The notes: generated by a model not told the origin, from the letters alone. 64,000 bases of DNA from Nostoc sp. CHAB 5834 (GCA_020829485.1 JAIVFU010000007.1:1-64000); one strand, 5' to 3'; counted from the first letter of the stretch, positions 1-7,828 are shown. Program-made: numbers and translations.

Positions 1-134
1 ATCGAAAAACACTGTGTTATTCTAAGTCCGTAGAAATGCTGAAATACTCTATTCGATTATTACTTCATTACTTGAAGTATCGTTTTATCCTGGTGTTTGA
101 TTAATTCATACCGCACTCAGCAACGCCCATTTCC

Positions 135-254
135 TTAATTCGTAGCGATCGCATGACTAATCGCAGGCTGGGAAAGCTGCAATTCTAAGGCTGCTTCACT
201 AAAGTTACCACAATCGCCTACTGTAACTATGGCTCGAAGTTGGGAGAATTTCAT
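135..254 (-). pseudogene. LysR-family regulator, N-terminal remnant
   Basis: Read leftwards from an ATG at 254, the frame encodes 39 residues beginning MKFSQLRAIVTVGDCGNFSE and continuing through a QPAISHAI stretch, which is the start of the winged-helix DNA-binding domain of LysR-type regulators. A TAA stops it where the family normally continues with an E-E-L-G-V type segment. A shifted frame just beyond the stop reads KEMGVAE, so a frameshift followed by loss of the rest of the gene (normally about 300 residues) is likely. No effector domain is visible further left. It cannot encode a working regulator. Confidence 0.6.
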
Positions 255-282
255 GGGTAATTGACGACAACCAGGGTATATA

Positions 283-372
283 TAGCGGTTCTCAATTGCA
301 TAGAATACAGATCATTTGTAGGGGCACAGCATTGCTGTGCCCTATTGTGTATTTTCCATTCGAGAAGCGCTA
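283..372. repeat. MITE-like element, family A (TAGCGG ends)
   Basis: A 90-bp element has inverted ends (TAGCGGTTCTC on the left, GAGAAGCGCTA on the right), is flanked by TA on both sides, and contains an internal hairpin (GGGGCACAGC / GCTGTGCCC). The same ends occur twice near 46.5-47.0 kb, where insertion into a gene can be proved. TA duplication suggests mobilisation by an IS630/Tc1-mariner type transposase; that is inference. Confidence 0.7.
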
Positions 373-682
373 TATATCCTGAATTTATTGTTGCAAAAAG
401 GTTGTATTAGTAATTTTTCATATCTATAAATACCATTTATACAACCTATGCAAGCCATAATTTGATTCCTAACTGAGATGTTGCTACTGTTTTATTTACT
501 GAGCAACTTTCAGGAAAATATATTTACTGAGTATCAACACACCGACGGCTAATAGAGATAAGCTAGATAAAATAGAAATTAAAAATTCGTAAGCACAACA
601 TAATAACCATTGACGAAATTAATTTTTGATAATTGTCATAACAAATTAAACACTTTTTGATAGTCAACTTGAAGCAGAATAC
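373..682. other. AT-rich intergenic region
   Basis: No gene recognised. AT-rich sequence upstream of the lipid kinase gene, presumably holding its promoter, but I could not define convincing -10/-35 boxes. Confidence 0.4.
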
Positions 683-727
683 ATGGATGCGGATAATTGG
701 ACATATCAACTACGAAAGGTACTACCC

Positions 728-1612
728 ATGAGTTCTCGCGCACTGCTGTTAGTAAATCGTCATGCCCGCCAAGGGCAAAAGGGTCTATCGGAAGCAATTG
801 AATATCTGAAGAAACTCGGCTTTGATTTAATTCAGGAGTCTACAGAAGACCCTAAACATCTTGCTGAAGTTATACTTCGCTATCAGCATCAAGTTGACTT
901 GGTAATCATTGGTGGAGGAGATGGGACTCTGAATGCCGCAGTAGATGTTTTAGTTGATACTCAGTTACCCTTGGGAATTTTGCCTTTAGGAACTGCCAAT
1001 GATCTGGCTAGGACTTTGGGAATCCCGAATTCCCTCAGCGAAGCTTGCAAAATTATTGCCTATAGAAATTTACACCGCATCGACTTAGGTTGGGTAAACG
1101 GCAAGTACTTCTTTAACGTTGCCAGTCTGGGATTGAGTGTAAAAATTACCCAGCTACTTACCAAAGAAGCCAAACGCCGTTGGGGAATATTTGCTTATGC
1201 CGCCACTGCATTGCAAGTGATTTGGGAAGCTAGACCTTTTACTGCGGAGATTTTAATCAATGGTGAATCAGTTCGCGTGAAAACAGTGCAAATTGCTGTG
1301 GGTAACGGCCGCTATTACGGCGGTGGTATGGCAGTGGCTGACGATGCGGCAATAGATGACCAAAGGCTAGACCTCTATAGCTTGGAGATTAAACATTGGT
1401 GGCAGATAATACTATTACTCCCTGCGATGCGACAAGGGCGACATATACATTGGAAGAGTGTACGCTCTGTTCAAGGTCAAGAAATAGAGGTGCATACTCG
1501 CAAACCTCGCCCTATTAATACAGATGGTGAAATCACTACCTACACTCCTGCTCATTTTCGGGTTATACCTAAAGCTATAGCTGTTTTAGTACCTCCAGAA
1601 ATTAAGAGTTAG
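728..1612 (+). CDS. Diacylglycerol/lipid kinase family protein (YegS/BmrU type)
   Basis: Predicted soluble lipid kinase that phosphorylates a diacylglycerol-like lipid with ATP. The DAGK catalytic domain covers the N-terminal half: an N-terminal ALLLVN strand, the nucleotide-binding GGGDGT loop at residues 62-67 and a PLGTANDLAR motif about 20 residues later; the C-terminal half carries the VGNGRYYGGGM segment of the family. I chose ATG 728 because homologues begin with this strand and AAAGG lies about 8 nt upstream; an in-frame ATG at 683 would add 15 residues without similarity. About 294 residues is usual for the family. It is followed 53 bp later by an ExoD-like gene on the same strand. 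Substrate is not predictable from sequence. Confidence 0.85.
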   Translation: MSSRALLLVNRHARQGQKGLSEAIEYLKKLGFDLIQESTEDPKHLAEVILRYQHQVDLVIIGGGDGTLNAAVDVLVDTQLPLGILPLGTANDLARTLGIPNSLSEACKIIAYRNLHRIDLGWVNGKYFFNVASLGLSVKITQLLTKEAKRRWGIFAYAATALQVIWEARPFTAEILINGESVRVKTVQIAVGNGRYYGGGMAVADDAAIDDQRLDLYSLEIKHWWQIILLLPAMRQGRHIHWKSVRSVQGQEIEVHTRKPRPINTDGEITTYTPAHFRVIPKAIAVLVPPEIKS

Positions 1613-1665
1613 GAGTATTATTCTCTCTTATCTCCCTCTGCTAAAAATGTGGGAACTCGCACCAA

Positions 1666-2271
1666 ATGCATCTGAGATTTTCTCAAGACATAAAGTCCCT
1701 GTTGCAACGCCTAGCTGAACAACCGCTAACTCTAGGTGATATTCTCGCAGAAACCTCAGAACGAGGCTTCTGCCTGGTAATTACATTATTAATTTTGCCT
1801 TTTTTATTTCCTATGCCACCGGGATTAACTGGCCCTTTTGGTGGTGCTTGTTTACTATTGTCAGCCCAAATGGTTTTAGGGAGGCGTGAGCCTTGGCTGC
1901 CAAAAAGAATTGCTAACTACAAATTTCCTCGTTCCTTTACCCAGTTACTTTTGCAAAATTTGGAACGTCTTACTAAAGTGTTACAGAAGATCGCCCGTCC
2001 CCGATTGGCAAAAATAGCCCATCATCCTTTGATTTGGCGAATTAATGGGCTTTGTATCTCTTTGTTAACAGTATTATTAATATTACCAATTCCCTTTACA
2101 AATCCCATCCCCACCGTAGGTATTTTACTTTTGACTGTTGCCACCATTGAATCTGACGGTTTATTAATTTGCATCAGCTACGGTATTACTGTCCTAATTA
2201 CCTTGTTCTTTGGATTTATTGCTTATGCAGTATGGTTAGCTCCCAGTTTGCTGCAATCTATATTTAAATAA
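1666..2271 (+). CDS. ExoD-like exopolysaccharide synthesis membrane protein
   Basis: A 201-residue integral membrane protein. The N-terminal part (LGDILAETSERGF, then an LPFLFPMPPG segment) matches the ExoD family, known from rhizobial exopolysaccharide mutants though its biochemical role is unresolved. Several hydrophobic segments are visible at about residues 35-70, 128-160 and 163-195. It may be co-transcribed with the upstream lipid kinase gene (53-bp gap). Downstream, the first unit of a tandem sRNA-like array ends almost at its stop codon in convergent orientation, so the hairpin there could terminate transcription from both sides. Confidence 0.8.
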   Translation: MHLRFSQDIKSLLQRLAEQPLTLGDILAETSERGFCLVITLLILPFLFPMPPGLTGPFGGACLLLSAQMVLGRREPWLPKRIANYKFPRSFTQLLLQNLERLTKVLQKIARPRLAKIAHHPLIWRINGLCISLLTVLLILPIPFTNPIPTVGILLLTVATIESDGLLICISYGITVLITLFFGFIAYAVWLAPSLLQSIFK

Positions 2272-2272
2272 T

Positions 2273-2318
2273 AAAAACCCCCAGCTTTAGGCTGAAGGCT
2301 GTAAATTATTAGGGTGCA
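2273..2318 (-). ncRNA. NsiR1-like small RNA, copy 1 (diverged)
   Basis: Candidate short RNA read leftwards. A perfect TCCGGA box is at 2355-2360 and an AT-rich -10-like box around 2325-2332; the transcript would end in a hairpin (CCTTCAGC/GCTGGGGG) followed by T residues at 2273-2277. The promoter box is the best of the array although the body is the most diverged. Start estimated only from the -10 position. Confidence 0.45.
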
Positions 2319-2416
2319 TCTACTATTTATTAATCCGCTTTATTGATTGCCATATCCGGAAATATTTAAACTATAAGCAAATTTATTTTATTCTTAAATT
2401 AAAAAACATCAGCAAT

Positions 2417-2466
2417 AAAAAAGCCTTCAACTAAAAGCTGAGGGCTATGATTTAATTAAGGTGCAT
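2417..2466 (-). ncRNA. NsiR1-like small RNA, copy 2
   Basis: Minus-strand candidate RNA of about 50 nt. Box TCCCGGA (2502-2508), -10-like TATTAAAT (2472-2479), body with GATGCACCTTAATTAAATC, and a terminator hairpin (AGCCCTCAGC/GTTGAAGGCT) plus T-run at 2417-2422. One mismatch in the stem. Layout matches NsiR1, the heterocyst-induced sRNA encoded in tandem repeats in Nostocales; identity is inferred from layout, not alignment. Confidence 0.55.
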
Positions 2467-2562
2467 CTACCATTTAATAATCCACTTTATTGGTTCTAAT
2501 ATCCGGGAAGATTTAACTTTGCAAAAAAATATTTTAATTTCAAATCAGAGAATGTCAACAAC

Positions 2563-2613
2563 AAAAAAAGCCCCCAACTAAAAGCTGAGGGCTATGATTT
2601 AATTAAGGTGCAT
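2563..2613 (-). ncRNA. NsiR1-like small RNA, copy 3
   Basis: Near-identical to copy 2, with a fully paired terminator stem (AGCCCTCAGC/GTTGGGGGCT, G-U pairs allowed) and a seven-T run on the minus strand. Box TCCCGGA is at 2649-2655. Confidence 0.55.
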
Positions 2614-2709
2614 CTACCATTTAATAATCCACTTTATTGGTTCTAATATCCGGGAAGATTTAACTTTGCAAAAAAATATTTTAATTTCAAATCAGAGAAT
2701 GTCAATAAC

Positions 2710-2760
2710 AAAAAAAGCCCCCAACTAAAAGCTGAGGGCTGTGATTTAATTAAGGTGCAT
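2710..2760 (-). ncRNA. NsiR1-like small RNA, copy 4 (promoter diverged)
   Basis: The transcript body and terminator hairpin are conserved, but the promoter half differs: no TCCGGA box is present and the region reads CTTCCTGATG instead. This is the outermost upstream unit; it may be silent or differently controlled. Confidence 0.45.
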
Positions 2761-2818
2761 CTACTATTTATATATCCGTCTTAGTTATTGCTGCATCAGG
2801 AAGAATTGAAAAAAAAGG

Positions 2819-3052
2819 ATGGCTGTGGAATTGATTTCATTAGCTACAAAGGTCGTACTGATATCAATGAGGATAAACTGCGGTATTTAACTAGGTAATC
2901 ATTGACCAACTTCATAGTAATTTTACAATTACCCGGAATTTACCCTGGATACACAAAGTTTCTGTTAATATCTCTGAGGCTATATCCGCAATAGTACTAA
3001 TTTAGTTTATTAGTTGGGTATATGACTATGAAAGTTAGACGCACCCAACTTA
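2819..3052. other. Spacer with possible gene tail remnant
   Basis: A short plus-strand frame ending at a TAA at 2897-2899 reads CGIDFISYKGRTDINEDKLR and then YLTR. It looks like the C-terminus of a lost protein, but I do not recognise the family. The rest is upstream sequence of the next gene. Confidence 0.25.
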
Positions 3053-3610
3053 ATGAAGCGATCGCAGTTTCTATTAGCCCTTGCTAGTTTTAGTATTGTC
3101 GGGGGAAGCTTTTTTCTAAGAACAACTTTTAGCAGTACTAATGAACCTAAAATAATAACTGATACATCACGTTACAAAGAAATCCGTAATCAACTATGGT
3201 CTGATAATGACCAAGTAAAACATTTTCCTAATGAGATTCCCACTGATGCCAAAGATGTTCGCATCGCTTACTCTCCCGAATTTTTGCAAGGAAGTAGTTT
3301 TTTTCAAATTAGGCTGAAACAGCAACCAGAAAAAATAGAAAAACTACTTTCACAATACAGAAGTAGTGCAAAGCACAAATATAGAGGTGGTAACACAAAC
3401 GAGCACATAAATCAACCCAATGGTGTGCCGACAACTTTTTTCTACACCAGTGACTCTCATACAGAATCTTTTCCACCCACTTATGAAATATTGGTATTAA
3501 ATACAGTGGATAAAGGTAGACCTGGCTTCAAGTGGAATCATGGAAATAGCTACGGCGTAGCTATTAATACTTCTGCTTCAGAAATTATCTATTGGTCTGA
3601 AAGATGGTAA
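3053..3610 (+). CDS. Hypothetical exported protein
   Basis: 185 residues, not recognised. The N-terminus (Met-Lys-Arg, then a hydrophobic stretch to about residue 24) is a signal peptide or membrane anchor, so the mature part should lie outside the cytoplasm. The remainder is hydrophilic and rich in Asn, Ser and Lys, without Cys motifs. A tiny membrane-protein frame follows 29 bp downstream and could belong to the same transcript. Confidence 0.6.
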   Translation: MKRSQFLLALASFSIVGGSFFLRTTFSSTNEPKIITDTSRYKEIRNQLWSDNDQVKHFPNEIPTDAKDVRIAYSPEFLQGSSFFQIRLKQQPEKIEKLLSQYRSSAKHKYRGGNTNEHINQPNGVPTTFFYTSDSHTESFPPTYEILVLNTVDKGRPGFKWNHGNSYGVAINTSASEIIYWSERW

Positions 3611-3639
3611 TTAACAATTCATTTTGAATTTGAATCGCC

Positions 3640-3750
3640 ATGATAAAGATCATTATTTTGGTCACGATCCTCACTTCAGTACTAAGTTCTGCTTTTACCC
3701 TTTTGGGTATATCACTTTGGGTAGTTAAAACTTATAGCCAGCATCGCTAA
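3640..3750 (+). CDS. Putative small single-pass membrane protein (36 aa)
   Basis: An ATG-initiated frame encodes MIKIIILVTILTSVLSSAFT followed by LLGISLWVVKTYSQHR: one hydrophobic segment of about 28 residues and a basic tail, the usual look of cyanobacterial membrane miniproteins. It sits between two same-strand genes. No clear Shine-Dalgarno sequence is present and I recognise no family, so it remains a candidate. Confidence 0.35.
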   Translation: MIKIIILVTILTSVLSSAFTLLGISLWVVKTYSQHR

Positions 3751-3788
3751 AATTTTAATGGTGCTTAAAAACTATCTGAATATGTAGA

Positions 3789-4565
3789 ATGCCAACTGCT
3801 TTAATTACTGGTGCTTCTAGTGGTATTGGAAAAGCTTTTGCCCAGGAACTAGCTGCACGCAAGACAAATCTTGTACTCGTTGCTCGTTCCAAAGAGAAAC
3901 TAAGCCAATTAGCTAAACAACTAGAAGAACAACACAAAATTCAAGTAGAGGTTATAGTCAAAGACCTCACAGAAGCTAATGCAGCTGCTGCTGTATTTGA
4001 TGCCACTAAAGAAAAGGAATTAACCATTGACTTATTAATCAACAATGCTGGTTTTGGTTACTATGGCGACTTTGCCGAAGGGGATGGAGAAAGACAAGTC
4101 AAAATTGTACAATTAAACATTTTGGCATTGGTAGATTTAACCCACAAATTTCTCCCCTTGATGCGGCAACGTCGTTCTGGAAGTATTATTAACGTATCCT
4201 CTATTACCGCGTTTCAACCTATACCATACCTTTCTGTTTATGCTGCCAGTAAAGCTTTTATTCTCAGCTTTAGTGAAGCATTATGGGCAGAAAATAATCA
4301 ATATGGCGTGCGTATTTTAGTCACTTGTCCAGGGCCAATAGAAACAAACTTTTTTGCAGAAGCTAATTTTCCTCCAGCACTGGCAAGTACTACAGATAAA
4401 GTGTATTCTTGCGAAAAAGTTGTTTGGGAATCTTTAAACGCTTTGGAAAAAGGCTATCCAACTGTTATTAGTTCTGATAGTAACACTCAAATTAGAAGCA
4501 AATTATCTCGACTTGTACCGCGCAAACTTCTGTTGAATATGTTAGCAAAACACTTTAAAGCCTAA
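3789..4565 (+). CDS. Short-chain dehydrogenase/reductase (classical SDR)
   Basis: An NAD(P)-dependent oxidoreductase of 258 residues. The Rossmann fold shows the TGASSGIG dinucleotide loop (residues 7-14), the NNAG motif (85-88), a catalytic Ser at about 138 and the YxxxK pair Tyr151/Lys155. The C-terminal extension with KVVWESLNALEKG and a basic tail places it near the DltE/YqjQ-like cytosolic SDRs rather than FabG. An Arg at the end of the second strand (VARS) favours NADPH. The gene stands alone; its substrate cannot be told from context. Confidence 0.85.
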   Translation: MPTALITGASSGIGKAFAQELAARKTNLVLVARSKEKLSQLAKQLEEQHKIQVEVIVKDLTEANAAAAVFDATKEKELTIDLLINNAGFGYYGDFAEGDGERQVKIVQLNILALVDLTHKFLPLMRQRRSGSIINVSSITAFQPIPYLSVYAASKAFILSFSEALWAENNQYGVRILVTCPGPIETNFFAEANFPPALASTTDKVYSCEKVVWESLNALEKGYPTVISSDSNTQIRSKLSRLVPRKLLLNMLAKHFKA

Positions 4566-4693
4566 GTATATATTTAAGAGTTGGGAGAGACGCGATTAAT
4601 CGCGTCTGTACAAAAGTTGGGAGTTGGGGATTTGGAGTTAAAGAAAACGGGGAATTTAAAAATCCTAACTTTTCACTCCTAACTCCTCACTTA

Positions 4694-5473
4694 TTAGATA
4701 TACCTTGTTAATTGAACTCGGTAACGGTCTTTTTTTGTAACGGCTATTTCCCCAACTTCTAAACGTCCTTTAGAGCGAATAGCGATTAAGTCGCCTGATT
4801 TGACTTGAGAACTAGCTTGGGTAATTTCTTTCCAATTGACACGGACATCACCAGCATCAATGAAATCAACCATTTTGCTGCGGGACATGCCAAAACCAGC
4901 AGATGCGATCGCATCTAATCGCAAAGAAGCCTCTACAGTAGTTAATTCTTTTTTCTTTGGTTCCCGAACCCTTAATTCAGTTACCTCCATTCGCTGAGTT
5001 TTCACAGGAACCGATCGCACCTGTTTAAGACTTATTTCCAAAAATTCCACCAACTCTGGTGTGACAATCGCCTGCGCCCCTCGTTCTCCCAAGACAATAA
5101 CATCTCCCGTCTTTTCACGAACAATTCCCGTCCCTAACATTGCGCCTAAAAAATCGCGGTGAGAGGCGGTATCAAACAGGAAATTACCAGCAATTTCCAC
5201 AGCTACAAGGCTGACTTGAGATTGATCTAAGGGAAGTTCTGAACGAGCGATCGCTATTCTTTGGCGTTCAGCTTGCGGATATCCGCCCCACGCAACTAAT
5301 TGCACTTCTGTTAATCGGTTAAACACCCGTTGAATTTCTGCCAATTCTGGGGGAGACAGAAAATCAGTCAAAACCACTTCCCAAGTTTTGATGGCTTGCT
5401 CCGCTTGATCGATTACACGAGCTACACTATCTCGATTTTCAAGACCTTTTAAAAGTTCTTCTCGTGGCAACAT
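4694..5473 (-). CDS. Photosystem II S4 domain protein
   Basis: 259 residues, matching the cyanobacterial/plastid family named photosystem II S4 domain protein, related to Gram-positive YlmH. The N-terminal part (about 1-170) contains the AWGGYPQAER(QRIAI) segment and a DFLGAMLGTGI region; the RNA-binding S4 domain spans about 184-245 with LRLDAIASAGFGMSRSKMVD at its start and VKSGDLI near its end. It presumably binds structured RNA such as rRNA or a stalled ribosome; the link to photosystem II in the name comes from genome profiling, not from this sequence. It is transcribed alone. Confidence 0.85.
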   Translation of the reverse strand: MLPREELLKGLENRDSVARVIDQAEQAIKTWEVVLTDFLSPPELAEIQRVFNRLTEVQLVAWGGYPQAERQRIAIARSELPLDQSQVSLVAVEIAGNFLFDTASHRDFLGAMLGTGIVREKTGDVIVLGERGAQAIVTPELVEFLEISLKQVRSVPVKTQRMEVTELRVREPKKKELTTVEASLRLDAIASAGFGMSRSKMVDFIDAGDVRVNWKEITQASSQVKSGDLIAIRSKGRLEVGEIAVTKKDRYRVQLTRYI

Positions 5474-5523
5474 TCTTAAAAATTATGAGTTATGAATTGA
5501 GAATTAATCTGCTATAACTATCT

Positions 5524-6202
5524 TTATTCTAACTTTAATTCCCATTTCAGCAGGTTTTCATCCCTAGCAATTTGTTGCATTCCCAATTTTTCCAAAATGC
5601 GAATCGAGGCAACATGATCGTCTGGAGAATGAGCGATAATTCTCTTGAGTTCTTGCTGAGTAAAGGTAAAATCGACCAGTGCTTGTACTGCTTCAAAAGC
5701 AAATCCCTGCTGGCGATAAGCTGATAGCACTTCATAACCCATTTTTACAGTTCCTGTCTGATCGGGTTTGCCAATAAAACCCAAATCGCCAATTAAAGTA
5801 GAATCAGCAATGTGAATCATTAGCCAGACACCCCAACCCAACTGGGAAGGATCATCTAAGTAGAGCGGTGTGAATAATTCAAGGTTTGTAGTGAGGACTA
5901 AAGTCCTCTTATGAGGGCTGAAGCCCTCTCTACGAGACGCTACGCGAACACTACGAACTAATCTCAATATTTTTTACATTACTTAATCTAGTTTGATTTA
6001 TTCTCACCGACTTACTTATTAGCATCTGAGCATACATTGGGAAAATATCTAACACCTCAAATCCATACCAATCATCAGGAACCCATACCTCTAAAAGCCT
6101 CTCTACTTGGGATTTGTTTCTTATCACAACGGCTTGCGCCACCTCCAAAGAACAAGGAAGCAACTCAAGTCGCTGTGTTGTGATGTGTAAAGTATGACTC
6201 AT
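5524..6202 (-). pseudogene. GNAT-family acetyltransferase interrupted by a MITE
   Basis: The N-terminal part (from ATG 6202, MSHTLHITTQRLELLPCSLE) is the start of a RimJ/RimL-type GNAT enzyme. The C-terminal part (to 5524) holds SQLGWGVWLMI, the GYEVLSAYRQQGFAFEAVQAL acetyl-CoA loop region (residues spread over about 5740-5680) and the final ASIRILEKLGM segment. Between them, 5856-6018 is a MITE-like element that shifts the frame and adds unrelated residues. Removing it would restore one gene of about 170 residues. Both halves are otherwise undamaged, so the insertion appears recent. The right half could start within the element, but would lack the N-terminal strands. Confidence 0.8.
5856..6018. 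repeat. MITE-like element, family B (CTAAGTA ends), inserted in the GNAT gene
   Basis: The ends (CTAAGTAGAGCGGTGTGAAT and, inverted, TAAGTAAGTCGGTGAGAAT) match those of the element at 50506-50628. The right 60 bp (TTTTTTACATTA... to the end) is nearly the same in both. The core differs: this copy carries paired GAGGAC/GTCCTC and GAGGGC/GCCCTC hairpins plus a CTACGAGACGCTACGCG repeat. Confidence 0.75.
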
Positions 6203-6205
6203 TTA

Positions 6206-6721
6206 TTACACGCTACTTGTGTCAGCATAACCTTGGATATTTTCTGGATCAAACTGACGTAATATTCGGTTTGCTTGCCGAGTTAGAGTTTCAGAACCTT
6301 GAACGGCAACTAAGTATTTACCCGCGTCTAAGCGGTTGCGATAAGGTAAAGCATCACCACTACCTACGACTAAACCGACTCCGCCACCGACAAACACACC
6401 ACCCATAGCACCACTAGCAGCACCCAACAGTCCGCCAACGATGTGATTGCCAACTTTACCCGCCCAGGCAAAAGTATCTAAACCAGTGATGAGGCTAAAG
6501 GTAAAACCTGCAAAAAAGCCGAATGGTATCAGCCAGGTTGCCATCAGTTGTGCTTGCTTTTTAGATTGCTCTTTGGGGTCAATTAAGCCAAACTCGTCAG
6601 CTGTTTTATATCCTTTTCCCAGGATAGTGCTGTTTATGCCTTGTTCTTCTAAAGCTAAGTAAGCAGCTTCGGCTTGAATGCGGTCTGGTAATACGGCAAC
6701 AAGGTAATTCATTGATTTCAC
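6206..6721 (-). CDS. Conserved cyanobacterial membrane protein with glycine zipper
   Basis: 171 residues. The first 35 residues (NYLVAVLPDRIQAEAAYLAL) form an alpha/beta stretch typical of heat/stress-associated proteins that start with a ferredoxin-like fold, and a matching strand KYLVAVQGSETLTRQANRIL recurs near the C-terminus. Between them, about residues 65-130 are hydrophobic and Gly-rich (GGLLGAASGAMGGVFVGGGV), giving one helix and a glycine-zipper hairpin in the membrane. Function unknown. It lies 3 bp upstream of the broken GNAT gene on the same strand. Confidence 0.7.
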   Translation of the reverse strand: MKSMNYLVAVLPDRIQAEAAYLALEEQGINSTILGKGYKTADEFGLIDPKEQSKKQAQLMATWLIPFGFFAGFTFSLITGLDTFAWAGKVGNHIVGGLLGAASGAMGGVFVGGGVGLVVGSGDALPYRNRLDAGKYLVAVQGSETLTRQANRILRQFDPENIQGYADTSSV

Positions 6722-6973
6722 AATTTGTCTAATAGAAGTTTTGCCTTAATTAACAGCGTATCAGTCCTGGTCGAATCATCTTGCATTGGGTAGGAGTTTA
6801 GAATTAGGAGTTAGGAATTGGGAATTGGGAGTTTGGAGTTAGGAGTTAGGAGGGGCTTTTATTCTGACTCCGGTAGCAGGGAAGGGTTGGGGGTTAGGTC
6901 TGTATTGAACTCAACTGCAAACCGCGTAGGCGTAGTCCGCCGCAGGCATCGCACAAGTTAAATGTACATCCCA
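6722..6973. other. Repeat-rich intergenic region
   Basis: Contains GGAGTTAGGAGTTAGG-type degenerate heptamer repeats (6788-6858) and the palindromic CGTAGGCGTAGTCCGCCGCA repeat (6924-6943), related to one at 23.3 kb. No gene seen. Confidence 0.6.
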
Positions 6974-7351
6974 TCACTTTAGGGAATCTAGTGGCTTACA
7001 AAAATTGTTCACGCCTTGCTTGAGGACATAAATCAAAACTGGCGTTGCTAAAATCTTAGGAAACGTTGGCATTGCTTTTAGACGTTCCATCATCTTTTGA
7101 GGTGAACTATTAAGCAAATCTTCCCGATATTCTTGTTCGCAAATGACCACACGCCATTTTCTAGCCAAGGCATCTAACCACTCGGAATTTGCTCTTTCTG
7201 GTTCTTGTCCTGCCCGGATAGCTAGCGTCATCGCTGCATCTTCTAAATCTCCATCACAGTCTTCAATCAAATCTAGCGCTTCCATATCGCTGGGATCATC
7301 TGCCAATTGAGAGCGAAACTGTGCAATTTCTTGAGATGTTACTTTAGTCAT
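6974..7351 (-). CDS. Conserved hypothetical protein
   Basis: About 125 residues from ATG 7351 (MTKVTSQEIAQFRSQLADDP); an upstream ATG at 7399 adds 16 His/Arg/Cys-rich residues that look non-coding, so the shorter form is preferred. The N-terminal third (MEALDLIEDCDGDLEDAAMT) resembles a UBA-like three-helix fold; the C-terminal part ends in a hydrophobic helix (ILATPVLIYVLKQGVN). I recognise no function. Single gene. Confidence 0.6.
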   Translation of the reverse strand: MTKVTSQEIAQFRSQLADDPSDMEALDLIEDCDGDLEDAAMTLAIRAGQEPERANSEWLDALARKWRVVICEQEYREDLLNSSPQKMMERLKAMPTFPKILATPVLIYVLKQGVNNFCKPLDSLK

Positions 7352-7651
7352 GAGTCTTTGACAATGAGAGCGATGCCTATGGCAGTAAACTACGGACACT
7401 CAGTTATGCTACATCATTTCACAAAATTGCTGTTAAAAATAGGTTCTTCGCAGCGCCTTCAGAATCCAAAATGTTTAAGGTCTACTTACCAAGATATCCG
7501 CACCGAGAAAGCCCCTGTTTGAAAGTATGGGGCTAAGGTGTACTTCATGGTCTATTGACCATCCCAGGATAATTAAGAAAAGCCTGAAAACTTCCTATTT
7601 TAGATAATGCACATAACGAGGCATTTGTACAGTGCGTAACTCCTAAAGATC
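7352..7651. other. Intergenic region without recognised gene
   Basis: No coding or RNA signal that I can support. It lies upstream of the structured element at 7652 and may contain its promoter (GATAAT at about 7601). Confidence 0.4.
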
Positions 7652-7783
7652 AGCCCTTTCAAAGTGGTGAAATTTAGAACGAGAATTGGCTATTTCAACC
7701 TTCAAAAAGCCCACAATCTGAGCGGAGGATTCAAGATGGTAGCACTGAAACAACGTATCTTCGTTGGCCACCTTGAAAGGGCT
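7652..7783 (+). ncRNA. Candidate structured RNA closed by a 16-bp stem
   Basis: AGCCCTTTCAAAGTGG at 7652-7667 pairs with CCACCTTGAAAGGGCT at 7768-7783 with a single mismatch, closing about 100 nt. Inside are a second pairing (GGTGAAAT / ATTTCAACC) and a small hairpin (CAACG TATCTT CGTTG). A Shine-Dalgarno sequence and ATG lie inside the structure. It does not show the signature motifs I know for RNase P RNA, tmRNA or SRP RNA. It could be a 6S-like RNA, a structured leader, or chance; strand is unproven. Confidence 0.35.
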
Positions 7784-7828
7784 AGTCCTAATTACATTAC
7801 TAGTGATTCTAACTCTGGCAGTATTTGA
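7736..7828 (+). CDS. Putative 30-residue small protein
   Basis: ATG 7736 is preceded by GCGGAGGATTCAAG, a strong Shine-Dalgarno at ideal distance. The frame reads MVALKQRIFVGHLERASPNY then ITSDSNSGSI. No family recognised, no hydrophobic segment. The start lies inside the stem-loop at 7652-7783, so initiation could be structure-controlled. It might also be an upstream leader peptide of the NYN gene 260 bp downstream. Confidence 0.3.
   Translation: MVALKQRIFVGHLERASPNYITSDSNSGSI

Larger units (their letters stand above)
2273..2818. repeat. Tandem array of four ~147-bp units
   Basis: Four head-to-tail copies. Units 2 and 3 (2417-2563 and 2564-2710) are nearly identical with an exact 147-bp period, measured between the GCC of successive hairpins (2423, 2570, 2717). 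Unit 1 (about 2273-2416) is diverged and unit 4 (from 2711) is conserved only over its hairpin half. Every unit carries, read on the minus strand, a TCCGGA-like box (2355, 2502, 2649; degenerate in unit 4), an AT-rich -10-like box, about 50 nt containing GATGCACC, and a GC-rich hairpin with a T-run. Period and layout exclude a CRISPR. Confidence 0.9.

Noticed and set aside
2273..2818. Tandem repeats as a CRISPR array
   Set aside because: The 147-bp period with near-identical whole units and no variable spacers excludes a CRISPR.
7652..7783. RNase P RNA, tmRNA or SRP RNA at the structured region
   Set aside because: Conserved cores of these RNAs are missing and the length is wrong.
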